Below the pieces are notes generated by a model. That model ran no database searches. It was not told the DNA's origin and saw only the letters and a list, made by a program, of their open reading frames with translations. This document shows, one piece after another, positions 1 to 9,934 of a stretch of 64,000 bases of DNA (position 1 is the stretch's first letter; the number at the start of each line of letters is the position of its first letter). The position numbers were made by a program, and so were the translations under genes. The stretch is from NCBI GenBank assembly GCA_040222185.1, contig JAVKDP010000026.1, forward strand, positions 124,001 to 188,000, written 5' to 3'. The stretch comes from JAVKDP01 sp040222185. Its GTDB lineage: Bacteria; Bacteroidota; Rhodothermia; Balneolales; Balneolaceae.

Positions 1-759
1 GATCAAAATTACTCTCAAACCGAAGACATCAGGCTAAATAAGTTTATTGCACATGCAGGATTGTGTTCCAGAAGAGAGGCGGATACTCTCATTGCGGATG
101 GTAAAGTAACTGTAAATGGTAAAGTAGTTACTGAGATGGGTTTCAAGGTAAAAAGAAAGGATAGTGTTGTTGTTGATGGTGAAAAGATTTCGCTTGAGCC
201 ATTCGTTTACCTTCTTCTTAATAAACCTAAAAACACAATTACTACCACTGATGATGACAAAGGACGGAACACTGTTTTAAACGAGATTGAAAGCGCTACA
301 GGTTACCGCGTATATCCGGTAGGAAGGCTTGACCGTAATACAACGGGCTTACTTATTCTTACAAATGATGGCGATTTAGCACACCGTTTGATGCATCCCA
401 GTTACAAAGTCAGAAAAACCTACGAAGTAGAAACAGCACAAGAGCTTACAGAAAGTGAGCTTTCAGCTTTTAGTGCTGGGGTTGAACTGGAGGACGGGAA
501 GGCAAAAGGTCATAATATCAAACAGTTTGCCGATTTGAGGAACACTTTTCAAATTTCTGTATTTGAAGGAAGGAACCGACTTATCCGGCGCATGGTAGAA
601 TTTCATGGAACAGAAGTTGTTAAACTGAAACGTATTGAGTATGCTGGGTTAAACCTGAAAGATGTTAGTATGGGCAGGTGGCGTTTCCTGAAACAAAAAG
701 AGATAAATAATCTAAGAAAGGTAGTTAAGCTGAGTCCGCTGGATTTTAAAAAAGGATAG
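1..759 (+). CDS. RsuA/RluB-family pseudouridine synthase, 5'-truncated by window edge
   Basis: Isomerises a specific uridine of rRNA to pseudouridine during ribosome assembly in the cytoplasm. The frame is open from base 1, so the start lies upstream. The first 20 codons are the end of an S4 RNA-binding domain (LNKFIAHAGLCSRREAD). The catalytic motif GRLDRNTTGLLIL (Asp near visible residue 111) and the downstream NRLIRRM motif (about residue 191) are those of the RsuA/RluB/E/F group. The basic S4 plus synthase layout suggests the RluB type (23S rRNA), but the exact uridine cannot be told. A TTG at 61 could be mistaken for a start; it lies inside the S4 domain. The next gene begins 1 base after the stop. 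Confidence 0.93.
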   Translation, partial: DQNYSQTEDIRLNKFIAHAGLCSRREADTLIADGKVTVNGKVVTEMGFKVKRKDSVVVDGEKISLEPFVYLLLNKPKNTITTTDDDKGRNTVLNEIESATGYRVYPVGRLDRNTTGLLILTNDGDLAHRLMHPSYKVRKTYEVETAQELTESELSAFSAGVELEDGKAKGHNIKQFADLRNTFQISVFEGRNRLIRRMVEFHGTEVVKLKRIEYAGLNLKDVSMGRWRFLKQKEINNLRKVVKLSPLDFKKG

Positions 760-760
760 C

Positions 761-1636
761 ATGGAATTTGAAAATGTTTCTATTTCTTCTGGCAGTATCT
801 CTTCAACCGAAGGGCTGCCAATTAAGTGGGATCTTTACTCTCCTATCAGCGGCACGTCTCGTGAATTTCCGGTTATCATTTTCTTACACGGTTTTAAAGG
901 TTTTAAAGATTGGGGTCCCTTTCCCGATGCTTGTGAAGACTTAGCCAGAAGTGGTTTTGGTGTAGTAGCAATGAACTTCTCTTTAAATGGTATTGGCGAT
1001 ATTAAAACAGAGTTTGATCGGCCTGATTTATTTGAACGGCAAACCTTTACCCAGGATCTGGAGGATATTAAAACCATAATTATGGCTTTAAAGAAAGGGG
1101 AGATCAGGGATAACCATACCCATCTTAACACAGATTCTATTGGTTTGGTGGGCCATTCGCGTGGAGGGCATGTGGCAATAACCGCTGCTGCTGAGTTTGA
1201 AACCGTTCAATGCCTGGTTACCTGGTCGGCGGTTGCAAACTACCTGGAACACTGGACAGATAAGGTTAAGGAAAATTGGACTAACCAGGGTTTTACGGAG
1301 ACGATAAATAGCCGAACCGGGCAAAAGATGAAGCTGGATAAAGTTGTTTATGAAGACGCTACTGAAAATGCTCAGAAAGTAATTGCACTAAACCGCGTAA
1401 AAGAGCTTCGTATACCTACTCTTTTCATTCATTCAAGAGATGATGAGAGTGTACCATATTCTAACTCTGAGACTTTACATATACATTGTGGCTCGAGAGA
1501 TAAAGAACTAAGGCTGGTATCTAATACAGGTCATACTTACGGAACAGCGCATCCTTTCGAAGAACCAGAGTTTCCAAAGCCATTCCATGAAGTGCTTGAC
1601 TGGACTATCGGTTGGTTAAGAGAGCATTTACGCTAG
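761..1636 (+). CDS. Alpha/beta hydrolase (dienelactone hydrolase-like)
   Basis: A 291-residue cytoplasmic serine hydrolase with no signal peptide. The HGFKGFKDWG segment near residue 43 supplies the oxyanion region. The nucleophile elbow is GHSRGGH (Ser near 132), with a plausible acid in SRDDESVP (about 225) and a catalytic His in NTGHTYG (about 257), followed by a C-terminal helix. The start ATG is 1 base after the pseudouridine synthase stop, so the two are probably co-transcribed. The substrate cannot be inferred; members of this family hydrolyse esters, lactones or peptides. Confidence 0.85.
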   Translation: MEFENVSISSGSISSTEGLPIKWDLYSPISGTSREFPVIIFLHGFKGFKDWGPFPDACEDLARSGFGVVAMNFSLNGIGDIKTEFDRPDLFERQTFTQDLEDIKTIIMALKKGEIRDNHTHLNTDSIGLVGHSRGGHVAITAAAEFETVQCLVTWSAVANYLEHWTDKVKENWTNQGFTETINSRTGQKMKLDKVVYEDATENAQKVIALNRVKELRIPTLFIHSRDDESVPYSNSETLHIHCGSRDKELRLVSNTGHTYGTAHPFEEPEFPKPFHEVLDWTIGWLREHLR

Positions 1637-1745
1637 TCTACACCCTCTTTTCTTCGTTAATTCTTTTTACAAGGTATTTGCTTGATTAACACCCCAAGTT
1701 GTTAGACTTTGTAGCTTTTATTGAATTAAACAAATTAAAGACATA

Positions 1746-4226
1746 ATGAACTACGGAAATATTACTAAGGGTAGAATCCTACCCCTTATCCTATGTAGCT
1801 TTTTGATTATATCAGGATGTAAAACGAGCCAGTCAGCTACGTCTGGATCAGCCCAGCCAGGGCCAAAAAAACCACCAGCAAAAAAGGGTGCTCTAAAGAG
1901 CTTTGGTGAAGTAATCACGAAAGATGCCAAAACAGATGAAGGTGTATTCAACGTTCACCTTGTTGATGACAAGTATTACTTCGAAGTAACTGATGACATG
2001 CTTGACCGCGAAATGCTATTAGTAACTCGTGTTGCTGGTTCAACTCAGAACTTAAGTTTTGGTGGAGCTGGTCAGAAAGCAAGAGGCCAGCAAGTAGTGA
2101 GATGGCAAAGAAAAGACAATAATATTCTTCTACGTCATGTGTCTTATTCAAGTGTAGCCGATGAAGATGATCCGGTATACAAATCAGTTCAGAATAATAA
2201 TTTTGAGCCTGTAATCTACAGCTTCAAAATAGAAGCAGACAGAACTGACTCTACTGGGCTAGTATTTGATGCTTCAAAGTTATACACCTCAGATATTCCA
2301 TTACTTAGTGGTTTGAGTAGTTTCCAGAGAAGAAACTTCCAGGTTAGAAGATTAGACGGAAGCAGAAGTTTTATTGAAAGAATGGCAAGTTATCCTGAAA
2401 ACCTTGAAGTAAGACATGTACTTACTTATGATGCAGGAAGTCCTCCGGATGATCAGAACACTGGAACTATTTCTTTAGAAGTAAACCAGTCAATGATTCT
2501 TCTACCCGAAGAACCAGCGATGCCTAGAAACTGGGATCGAAGAGTTGGATACTTCTCTATTGGGCAGTATGACTATTCATCTGATGAGCACAAAGCTGCT
2601 ACAAACAGATTTATTACCCGATATAAGCTTGTGCCAAAAGATAAGGCTGCTTACTTAAGAGGTGAGCTTGTAGAGCCTGAAGAGCAAATTGTATACTACC
2701 TTGATCCTGCAACTCCTGAAAAATGGAGAAGTTACCTTATTGAAGGTATCAATGACTGGAATGTAGCATTTGAGGAAGCTGGTTTTAAGAATGCTATTGT
2801 AGGTAAAGAAGCTCCAACGCCGGAAGAAGACCCTGAGTTTTCTCCAGAAGATGTTCGTTATTCTGTAATGCGTTATATAACTAACCCAATTCAGAATGCA
2901 CAAGGCCCACACGTACATGACCCTAGAACTGGTCAGATTTTGGAAAGTGATATTCTTTGGTACCACAACATCCAGAATTTATTACGTAACTGGTATTTCA
3001 TTCAAACAGCAGCATCAAACCCGGATGCACGTAATGTGAAAATGTCGGAAGAGATTATGGGTGACATGCTTCGTTTTGTGATGGCTCATGAAGTTGGCCA
3101 TACACTAGGGCTACCACATAACATGGGATCAAGTGTTGGGTACACTGTAGATCAGCTTAGAGATCCTGAGTTTACTTCAACTCATGGTACTGCACCTTCA
3201 ATCATGGATTATGCTCGCTTTAACTACATCGCACAACCAGGTGATGGCGTAACTCACTACTATCCTCAAATTGGTGAGTATGATAAATGGTCAATCAAAT
3301 GGGGTTACCAATGGTTACCAGATATTGATGAGCCAAGTGATGAAGATGAGACTCTAAACGAATGGATCGTAGCAAATGGTGATGATCCGCTATACTGGTT
3401 CGGTTACAGCAATGGTATCGATCCAAGATCTCAGACTGAAGCTATTGGTGATGATGCTATGAGAGCAAGTGAGCTTGGACTAGCTAACCTACAGGTTATT
3501 ACTGATAACCTCATTGATTGGGTTGACGCTCCGGGCGAAGACTTCAGTGATCTTTCCGAACTGTATAACAATGTGATTGGCCAGTGGAGAAGATATATGG
3601 GTCATGTAACTACTTATATTGGCGGTGTATACCAAACATATAAAACTTACGACCAGGAAGGGCCTGTTTACGAGGTTGTTGCTGAATCTGATCAACAAAG
3701 AGCAATCGGCTTCTTAAACCGTCATGCATTCTCTACCCCTACATGGGCTTACAACAAAGAAATCCTTGACCGTGTGAATTCATCCACTGCAGTTGAGTCT
3801 TTCAGAGGCGCTCAGGTTGGTGTTCTTAACAACGTAATGAGTTCAGCTCGTATCGCACGTCTGGTTGATAGTGAGACCAGAGGCGGAACATACACAGCTT
3901 TCGAAATGATGGATGATCTCCGAAACGGAGTTTGGAGTGAGTTGCGTGCTAACAGAAATATTGATGTTCACCGTCGCCACTTACAAAGAGCTTATGTTGA
4001 GAGAGCTGAGAATCTAATGACTGTTGAGCCTCCAAGAGGCGGGTTCTTTGGTTCCAGGTACGATGTTAGCCAGTCTGATATCCGTGCGATTGTTCGTAAC
4101 GAACTGGATATTCTTAAAAGAGATATCTCGAACAGGTTGGCAGCTGGCGGAACCGATCGAGCAACTCGAACACATCTCCAGGATGTAAGAGTAAGAATTG
4201 ACGATATTTTGAATATCGAAGACTAA
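1746..4226 (+). CDS. Exported zinc-dependent metalloprotease, lipoprotein (DUF5117/DUF5118 type)
   Basis: An 826-residue protein with an N-terminal lipoprotein signal (hydrophobic stretch ending LIISGC, Cys near 25) followed by a Pro/Lys-rich linker, so it is expected to be membrane anchored outside the cytoplasm. The zinc motif HEVGHTLGLPHN (about residues 449-460) is the extended HExxHxxGxxH metzincin-type signature, followed by a conserved SIMDY turn that resembles a Met-turn. The large N-terminal half matches what is known as DUF5117/DUF5118 in Bacteroidota proteases. Substrate unknown. It is monocistronic: 109 bases precede it, and a strong hairpin terminator follows at 4241-4274. Confidence 0.85.
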   Translation: MNYGNITKGRILPLILCSFLIISGCKTSQSATSGSAQPGPKKPPAKKGALKSFGEVITKDAKTDEGVFNVHLVDDKYYFEVTDDMLDREMLLVTRVAGSTQNLSFGGAGQKARGQQVVRWQRKDNNILLRHVSYSSVADEDDPVYKSVQNNNFEPVIYSFKIEADRTDSTGLVFDASKLYTSDIPLLSGLSSFQRRNFQVRRLDGSRSFIERMASYPENLEVRHVLTYDAGSPPDDQNTGTISLEVNQSMILLPEEPAMPRNWDRRVGYFSIGQYDYSSDEHKAATNRFITRYKLVPKDKAAYLRGELVEPEEQIVYYLDPATPEKWRSYLIEGINDWNVAFEEAGFKNAIVGKEAPTPEEDPEFSPEDVRYSVMRYITNPIQNAQGPHVHDPRTGQILESDILWYHNIQNLLRNWYFIQTAASNPDARNVKMSEEIMGDMLRFVMAHEVGHTLGLPHNMGSSVGYTVDQLRDPEFTSTHGTAPSIMDYARFNYIAQPGDGVTHYYPQIGEYDKWSIKWGYQWLPDIDEPSDEDETLNEWIVANGDDPLYWFGYSNGIDPRSQTEAIGDDAMRASELGLANLQVITDNLIDWVDAPGEDFSDLSELYNNVIGQWRRYMGHVTTYIGGVYQTYKTYDQEGPVYEVVAESDQQRAIGFLNRHAFSTPTWAYNKEILDRVNSSTAVESFRGAQVGVLNNVMSSARIARLVDSETRGGTYTAFEMMDDLRNGVWSELRANRNIDVHRRHLQRAYVERAENLMTVEPPRGGFFGSRYDVSQSDIRAIVRNELDILKRDISNRLAAGGTDRATRTHLQDVRVRIDDILNIED

Positions 4227-4240
4227 ACTAAGTCACTTTT

Positions 4241-4274
4241 AAAAGATGGTACTTCATGTGCCATCTTTTTTTTT
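4241..4274 (+). terminator. Intrinsic terminator after the metalloprotease
   Basis: The stem AAAGATGGTAC / GTGCCATCTTT closes a short TTCAT loop (one T-G wobble) and runs into nine T's. It lies 15 bases after the stop at 4226 and before the next start at 4300. Confidence 0.9.
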
Positions 4275-4299
4275 ATCTATAAGTTAAATACGAGGGAAT

Positions 4300-7200
4300 A
4301 TGAAATACTTAATGAGAATCACCCTGTTCATGGGGTTAATGTTCTTATCAGTGCCAAATCTGAGTGCCCAACAGTTGGATATGGATTTGCTGAAAGGGAT
4401 GGAACCGAGGAATGTTGGACCAGCGGGCATGAGCGGCAGGATTACTGCTATTGATGTGGTACACTCTAATCCAGATATCATGTATGCAGGATCTGCTTCC
4501 GGTGGTATCTGGAAATCTATGAGCGGTGGAGTTAAGTGGGAGCCTATTTTTGATGAATATGGTGCTGCTTCCATTGGATCAATTGATATCCACCAAAAGA
4601 ACCCAAGTATTGTCTGGGTTGGTACAGGTGAAGGAAATCCTAGAAACAGCCAGTCAAGTGGTGCAGGAATCTATAAGAGTATTGATGGTGGCCGTAGTTG
4701 GGAACTTATGGGTTTAGAAGCCACACGGAATATTCATCGTGTAATAATTCACCCAGAGAATCCTGATATCGTTTATGCAGGTGTTCAGGGCTCTGCGTGG
4801 GGTGATAGCGAGACACGTGGTGTTTATAAAACTACCGATGGAGGAAAGACCTGGGATAAAATTTTATATAACAACTCCAGAACAGGAATTGGCGATTTAG
4901 TGATGGATCCAAACAACCCGAATAAATTATTCGCGGCGATGTGGGAGTTCAGACGCTGGCCATGGTTCTTCAAATCCGGTGGTGAAGGTTCAGGGTTATA
5001 CATGACTAATGACGGCGGTGAAACCTGGACGAAAACAACTTCTGATGATGGATTCCCTGAAGGTGAACTAGGAAGAATGGGTATCGCTATTGCTCCAAGC
5101 AATACAGATATCGTGTATGCTCATGTAGAATCAAAAAAGAACGCGATTTACCGAAGTGAAGACGGTGGATATACCTGGGAGCTTCGCCAAACAGTAGAAA
5201 AAGATGGTGAAGTTGGAAACAGACCATTCTATTACGCAGAGATTTATGTAGATCCATTCAATGAAAACAGGGTATTCAGTATCTACACTTATATTTCGAA
5301 AAGTGAAGATGGAGGTAAATCATTTGAGAGTCTCTATCCTTACTACAACTGGGTTCACCCAGATCATCACGCATTTTGGTTAAGCCCGGACAGCCCAGGA
5401 TTCATGATTGATGGAAATGATGGTGGTTTAAACATCACATTTGACGGTGGCGATAGCTGGCGCTTTATTGACAATATTCCGGTTGGCCAATACTACCATG
5501 TAGCTGTAGATAATGCCATTCCATATAATATCTATGGTGGAATGCAGGATAATGGTTCATGGCAAGGACCTGCGTATGTTTGGAGATCAGGTGGAATCAG
5601 AAACGCTTATTGGGAAGAGCTTTATTTCGGTGATGGTTTTGATGTGATGATGGATCAAAGCAATCCGAGATATGCATTCGCAATGTCTCAACAAGGGAAC
5701 ATTGGCCGTGTTGATTTAGAAACTGGTACTGCTCGTTTCGTTCGCCCAACGCACCCGGATGGTGATGATCTAAGATTCAACTGGAACTCAGCGGTTAATT
5801 TCGATCCGTTTAATGAAGAGACTATTTACTTCGGTAGCCAGTTTGTACATAAAAGTACTGACAGAGGTGAATCATGGGATATCATCTCACCAGATCTGAC
5901 TACAAACGACCCGGAAAAGCAAAAGCAGCACGAAAGTGGTGGTATCACCATGGATGCGACCGGCGCTGAGAACTTTACGACCATTTTAGCTATTGAGCCA
6001 AGTTCGCTTGAAGAAGGTTTGATTTGGGTTGGTTCAGATGACGGGAAAGTTCACATCACAAGAGATGGTGGCGCAAACTGGACTGATTTAACCAGGAATA
6101 TCAAAGGAATACCTGAGGGAAGTTATGTTGCGCAGGTAAAGGCATCTACATTTAATGCAGGAGAAGCTTTTGCAGTAATCAATAACTACCGCCGTGACGA
6201 TTGGGGAACCTATGTAATGCATACTTCTGATTATGGCAGAAAGTGGACCAATATCACTGATGATAAAGGCATGGAAGGTTATGCGCTTTCCTTCGTACAG
6301 GATTTAGTAGAACCAAACCTGATGTTTGTAGGTACTGAACTCGGTCTATATGTTTCTATCGATGGTGGAAAAAACTGGGCCAAATGGACCAATGGATATC
6401 CAACTGTATCGACTTACGATATGGTGATTCAGCCCAGAGAGCATGATTTAGTAATAGGTACTTTTGGCCGTTCTTTCTGGGTACTGGATGATATTCGTCC
6501 GCTTCGTGACCTTGCAACAAATGGGGTTGACGAACTTCAAAAAGCAATAAGAGTATATCCAATCCCTCTTGCATACGATGTTGACTGGCGACAGGCAGCG
6601 GGCTCAAGATTTGCGGCTGATGGTGTTTACTCCGGAGATAACCGTAGCAGAGGTGCGCGTATAACCTATTCTGTAAATAGCGAAATGCTGGCTTCTGACG
6701 ATGACTCAGACAAAAAGAAAGATGAAAAAGTTAAGTTTGAAATCTTTGACTCATCAGGCGAAAAAATCAGGACATTTGAAAGAACCCCGGCAGAAGATGG
6801 TATAAACAGAACAACCTGGGGACTTGAAATGAAGGGAGTAAGAAACCCTAGCAGAAGTAAGCCAAGGCCAAATGCTTCTGAACCCGGTGGGGCTACAGTG
6901 CTACCAGGAACCTATAAGGTTAAATTGACTTATGGTGATTATTCAGATTCAACAATGGTAACAGTAGAATCTGATCCTAGAATTGAAATACCAATTTCAT
7001 CTCTGAGAAGTGCGCTTGAACTTCGTAAAGAAGTAGACATGCTTCGGGAAAACCTGGGCAAGGCAACAAATCAATTGGTAGAAGCCAAAGAGATCGTTGA
7101 AATGGCTGAGAAGCTTGCTAAAGCTGATGACAGGCCAAAAAATGAGCTCAAAGCGGTTAACGATTCAACAAAAGCTACCAAGCAAAAGATTGATGACCTT

Positions 7201-7482
7201 CTTGATATGGTTTTCGGGAAACCAGATGATCGCCAGGGAATCACACGAAATCCTACCCCAACGGTTATGAGAGCTGTATTCGCTCCATTCCGTTATATGA
7301 ATAATGATTTCGATGGCCCTGGAAGGCATGAGCGAAACCTTGTTCGTTTAGCCGAAGAAGCAGTAGATGATGCCATCACCAAGATCAATGCATTCTTTGC
7401 AACTGATTGGCCGGCATATCAGCAAGCGATAGAAGAGGCTAATTTGACACCGTTCAAAAGTTTTGAACAAGTAGAGAATTAG
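4300..7482 (+). CDS. Secreted VPS10/sortilin-like BNR-repeat propeller protein
   Basis: A 1060-residue exported protein with a cleavable signal peptide (first about 24 residues, ending SAQQ). The body holds many Asp-box/BNR motifs of the form S/T-x-DGG-x-x-W (for example TTDGGKTWDK, TNDGGETWTK, SEDGGYTWEL, SIDGGKNWAK), which form seven- or ten-bladed propellers as in VPS10/sortilin domains. After the propeller (about residue 750) come a charged linker, an immunoglobulin-like segment with DGINRTTWGLEM, and a helical C-terminal region (about 900-985) rich in Glu/Lys. It is often annotated as glycosyl hydrolase-like, but no catalytic residues can be assigned. The likely role is extracellular binding or proteolysis support; this is inference. 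Confidence 0.8.
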   Translation: MKYLMRITLFMGLMFLSVPNLSAQQLDMDLLKGMEPRNVGPAGMSGRITAIDVVHSNPDIMYAGSASGGIWKSMSGGVKWEPIFDEYGAASIGSIDIHQKNPSIVWVGTGEGNPRNSQSSGAGIYKSIDGGRSWELMGLEATRNIHRVIIHPENPDIVYAGVQGSAWGDSETRGVYKTTDGGKTWDKILYNNSRTGIGDLVMDPNNPNKLFAAMWEFRRWPWFFKSGGEGSGLYMTNDGGETWTKTTSDDGFPEGELGRMGIAIAPSNTDIVYAHVESKKNAIYRSEDGGYTWELRQTVEKDGEVGNRPFYYAEIYVDPFNENRVFSIYTYISKSEDGGKSFESLYPYYNWVHPDHHAFWLSPDSPGFMIDGNDGGLNITFDGGDSWRFIDNIPVGQYYHVAVDNAIPYNIYGGMQDNGSWQGPAYVWRSGGIRNAYWEELYFGDGFDVMMDQSNPRYAFAMSQQGNIGRVDLETGTARFVRPTHPDGDDLRFNWNSAVNFDPFNEETIYFGSQFVHKSTDRGESWDIISPDLTTNDPEKQKQHESGGITMDATGAENFTTILAIEPSSLEEGLIWVGSDDGKVHITRDGGANWTDLTRNIKGIPEGSYVAQVKASTFNAGEAFAVINNYRRDDWGTYVMHTSDYGRKWTNITDDKGMEGYALSFVQDLVEPNLMFVGTELGLYVSIDGGKNWAKWTNGYPTVSTYDMVIQPREHDLVIGTFGRSFWVLDDIRPLRDLATNGVDELQKAIRVYPIPLAYDVDWRQAAGSRFAADGVYSGDNRSRGARITYSVNSEMLASDDDSDKKKDEKVKFEIFDSSGEKIRTFERTPAEDGINRTTWGLEMKGVRNPSRSKPRPNASEPGGATVLPGTYKVKLTYGDYSDSTMVTVESDPRIEIPISSLRSALELRKEVDMLRENLGKATNQLVEAKEIVEMAEKLAKADDRPKNELKAVNDSTKATKQKIDDLLDMVFGKPDDRQGITRNPTPTVMRAVFAPFRYMNNDFDGPGRHERNLVRLAEEAVDDAITKINAFFATDWPAYQQAIEEANLTPFKSFEQVEN

Positions 7483-7502
7483 TTTTCTATACATTAGAAA
7501 AT

Positions 7503-7537
7503 AAAAGCCCTCGCCAATTTGGTGAGGGCTTTTTTTG
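7503..7537 (+). terminator. Intrinsic terminator after the VPS10-like gene
   Basis: AGCCCTC-G-CCAA / TTGG-T-GAGGGCT stem followed by seven T's, 20 bases after the stop at 7482. Confidence 0.93.
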
Positions 7538-7599
7538 TTTGGTCGAATAAACGATATTCATTTTGTACAGATAGTTATTTAGAAAGGGTTGGTTAGAAA

Positions 7600-8448
7600 A
7601 TGGAATCATTTATAGAGTTTTTTGAGAATATCCCCTCAAGTTTCCGTGCTGGTATTTTAGTAGGAGGGATATTTCTATTCTGGATTGTAGAGGGAGTATT
7701 TCCTTTATTCGAGTTTGGGTATCGTAAAGTGAGGCATGCGGGCATTAATGCTATTTTGACGATTTTCTTCCTGCTTATCGGGTTAGGATTTGCAGGTATA
7801 TTACTGGCAGCCTCAGACTATGTGACTGCAAATAGCTTTGGATTACTTAATTGGATTGAAATGCCGGTTTGGCTTCAAATGATACTTGGGGTTATGCTCC
7901 TGGACTTCTTTGGAGCATTCCTGGTACACTGGACGGAGCATAAAGTGAAATTTATGTGGAGGTTTCATTTAATTCATCACAGCGATACTACAGTTGATGT
8001 AACTACCGGGCTTCGGCATCATCCCGGAGAAGCTGTTTTCAGAATGATGTTCACTGTTCTTGGAGTGATAATAGTAGGTGCTCCTATCTGGATCGTTTTT
8101 CTATACCAGAGTTTATCAGCCCTGTTTACACATTTCAATCACGCCAATATCCGGATGCCAAAAAAACTGGATCGCCTGCTATCATATATTTTTGTAACTC
8201 CATACATGCATAAAGTACATCATCATTATACCCAGCCATTAACAGACACCAACTATGGGAATATTTTTTCGATATGGGACAGAGCCTTTGGAACCTTTGC
8301 AGAAGTAGCTGATACGAAAGAACTGATTTATGGAATAGATACTCACATGGACCCCAAAGAGAATGATGATGTAGTTAACCTCCTGAAAATTCCTTTTCAG
8401 AAATATCGCTCACCAGAGGGTTCTAAATTTCCGGATGAAGAAAAATGA
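7600..8448 (+). CDS. Sterol desaturase/fatty acid hydroxylase-family membrane protein
   Basis: A 282-residue integral membrane di-iron enzyme. Four hydrophobic segments lie in the first about 100 residues. The three histidine clusters of the family are present: HWTEH and HLIHH (about 110-128), HFNH (about 177), and HKVHHH (about 205), the last followed by the TDTNYGNIFSIWDRAFGTF segment typical of bacterial members. Such enzymes hydroxylate or desaturate lipids; the substrate here is not known. It overlaps the next start by 4 bases (ATGA), so the two are translationally coupled. Confidence 0.9.
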   Translation: MESFIEFFENIPSSFRAGILVGGIFLFWIVEGVFPLFEFGYRKVRHAGINAILTIFFLLIGLGFAGILLAASDYVTANSFGLLNWIEMPVWLQMILGVMLLDFFGAFLVHWTEHKVKFMWRFHLIHHSDTTVDVTTGLRHHPGEAVFRMMFTVLGVIIVGAPIWIVFLYQSLSALFTHFNHANIRMPKKLDRLLSYIFVTPYMHKVHHHYTQPLTDTNYGNIFSIWDRAFGTFAEVADTKELIYGIDTHMDPKENDDVVNLLKIPFQKYRSPEGSKFPDEEK

Positions 8449-9431
8449 AAAACATAGGTTCTTTATTATTAATTCTCTTATTTGGAGTTACTCCATTACT
8501 CCATGGCCAGGAAAAACCAGGACTGATTAACAGTACTGACCGTTACGAATTCTATAGCAATTTCTGGATTAACCAACATCACTTTTTGTATGCCAATGCT
8601 GATTCAGCAGAAGAGGGAAATTGGGATAATGGGTTTTCGAATGGAGAATTGACTGAGTTGAGTTTATCTGAAATCGAGACTCTAAAAGAAGGGATCATTT
8701 TCTATCGGGATTCAGTTATTTCTTATGATCTGTTATTTAACAGAGGGCTCTCCAATCTTAAAAGAACACTTATTAATTTTGCTGAGGATGAAGCATTTGA
8801 AATGGAGGACTTCAGTGACGAGCTGGTTAGTCACTTGAATAAGATTAAGCCTATCTACCGGAAATACTTTTGGGAACAGCACAATCAATTAAATAAGAGC
8901 ATACTTAATCAAAACCTGGAATTCATTAAAAAGCACGAAGATCAGATTTTTGAAAGAGTTTCCGAATTAGCGCAACAGCCATGGAAGGAAGGAAAAGTTA
9001 GAGTTGATATTTCTTACTATGCTAGCTGGGCCGGGGCATACACTTCTACCAGGCCCGAAACTCATGTTGTACTTACTTCCCAGAACGATGGACCCAATGG
9101 GAATTGGCTGGAATTATTATTTCACGAACCATGTCACTCAATTATGTCAGGGAGAAACTATAAAGCAGCTGAGTTAATCTCTCAAATTTCGGAAAAGCTT
9201 GAATTAGATCCTCCCAGAAACCTTTGGCATTCTTTGCTTTTTTATTTTTCAGGAGTTACAGTACAGGAAGCTTTAAAAAAAGAAGATGTTGAATACGAGT
9301 TATATATGATTCGAAAAGAAGTTTTCAGCAATCATCATGAGGTAATATTTAAACATATGCCAGCCTATTTGAGTGGAGAATTAGCTTTTGAAGAAGCTCT
9401 GGAAAATTTAATTGTAGATTATAACGATTGA
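8445..9431 (+). CDS. Exported protein of unknown function with an HExxH motif
   Basis: A 328-residue protein with a clear signal peptide (residues 1-21, ending LLHGQ). I do not recognise the family. FHEPCHSIMSGR near residue 227 is an HExxH motif in a mostly helical context, so a zinc metallopeptidase-like fold is possible. No third ligand is obvious, and the Cys inside the motif is unusual. The N-terminal half is helical and charged. The start overlaps the sterol desaturase stop by 4 bases, suggesting a shared transcript and perhaps a linked role in the envelope. The metallopeptidase idea is inference. Confidence 0.6.
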   Translation: MKNIGSLLLILLFGVTPLLHGQEKPGLINSTDRYEFYSNFWINQHHFLYANADSAEEGNWDNGFSNGELTELSLSEIETLKEGIIFYRDSVISYDLLFNRGLSNLKRTLINFAEDEAFEMEDFSDELVSHLNKIKPIYRKYFWEQHNQLNKSILNQNLEFIKKHEDQIFERVSELAQQPWKEGKVRVDISYYASWAGAYTSTRPETHVVLTSQNDGPNGNWLELLFHEPCHSIMSGRNYKAAELISQISEKLELDPPRNLWHSLLFYFSGVTVQEALKKEDVEYELYMIRKEVFSNHHEVIFKHMPAYLSGELAFEEALENLIVDYND

Positions 9432-9481
9432 TCACTAAAAGCGCACGATTTGAAAAACCTCTTAAGATTACCTTCTGGAAA

Positions 9482-9907
9482 ATGAAAAATTTGTATAAGC
9501 TTTTAGCTCTCATAGTAATCACCTCATGCGCTTCTATACCCAATCCTGCAGAAGATCCTTGTTACCAAAAACCAGACTTTTATTTATCTGAATCTGTCTC
9601 AGATACCTCGCAAATTGTTGAAGACTTTGATGAAAGAGCCCAGGTATTAGATCCATATCAGTCTAAGGTGACCTACCCGTACCCGGCAGTATCGAATGGT
9701 GTAATGGGGAAAGTTGTAGCAGAGGTGACTATTTCCAAAAACGATGAATTACAAGAAGTCAGAATTGTAGAAGGGCTAGGACATTGCCTGAACCAGGAGG
9801 TTGTAAGAGTACTTACAAATGTATCTTACAAAGCGGCAACAAAAGATGGTAAACCAGTTCGGAGTAAAATCACAGTTCCAATCAACTTTCGCCTTGTTGG
9901 CAACTAG
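9482..9907 (+). CDS. Lipoprotein with a TonB C-terminal-like domain
   Basis: A 141-residue protein. The ATG at 9482 is preferred over 9428 because the hydrophobic signal (KNLYKLLALIVITSC) then sits at the N-terminus with a lipobox Cys near residue 16. The rest, with VVAEVTISKNDELQEVRIVEG and a final VRSKITVPINFRL, is a TonB C-terminal/TonB-box-binding-like fold. There is no inner-membrane anchor helix or Pro-rich spanner, so it is probably not a classical energy transducer but a TonB-domain lipoprotein. It is convergent with the next gene, 27 bases away. Confidence 0.75.
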   Translation: MKNLYKLLALIVITSCASIPNPAEDPCYQKPDFYLSESVSDTSQIVEDFDERAQVLDPYQSKVTYPYPAVSNGVMGKVVAEVTISKNDELQEVRIVEGLGHCLNQEVVRVLTNVSYKAATKDGKPVRSKITVPINFRLVGN

Positions 9908-9934
9908 GGTAAGGGTGCTTTCAAACCTAATGGT

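Noticed and set aside
1637..1745. Bacteroidota-type promoter before the metalloprotease
   Set aside because: A TTG and a TAGACTTTG lie at plausible spacing but the -7 box has one extra base; too weak to claim.
4300..7482. Reading the BNR protein as a sialidase or glycosyl hydrolase
   Set aside because: Asp-boxes are structural; no sialidase catalytic arginine triad or nucleophile could be identified.
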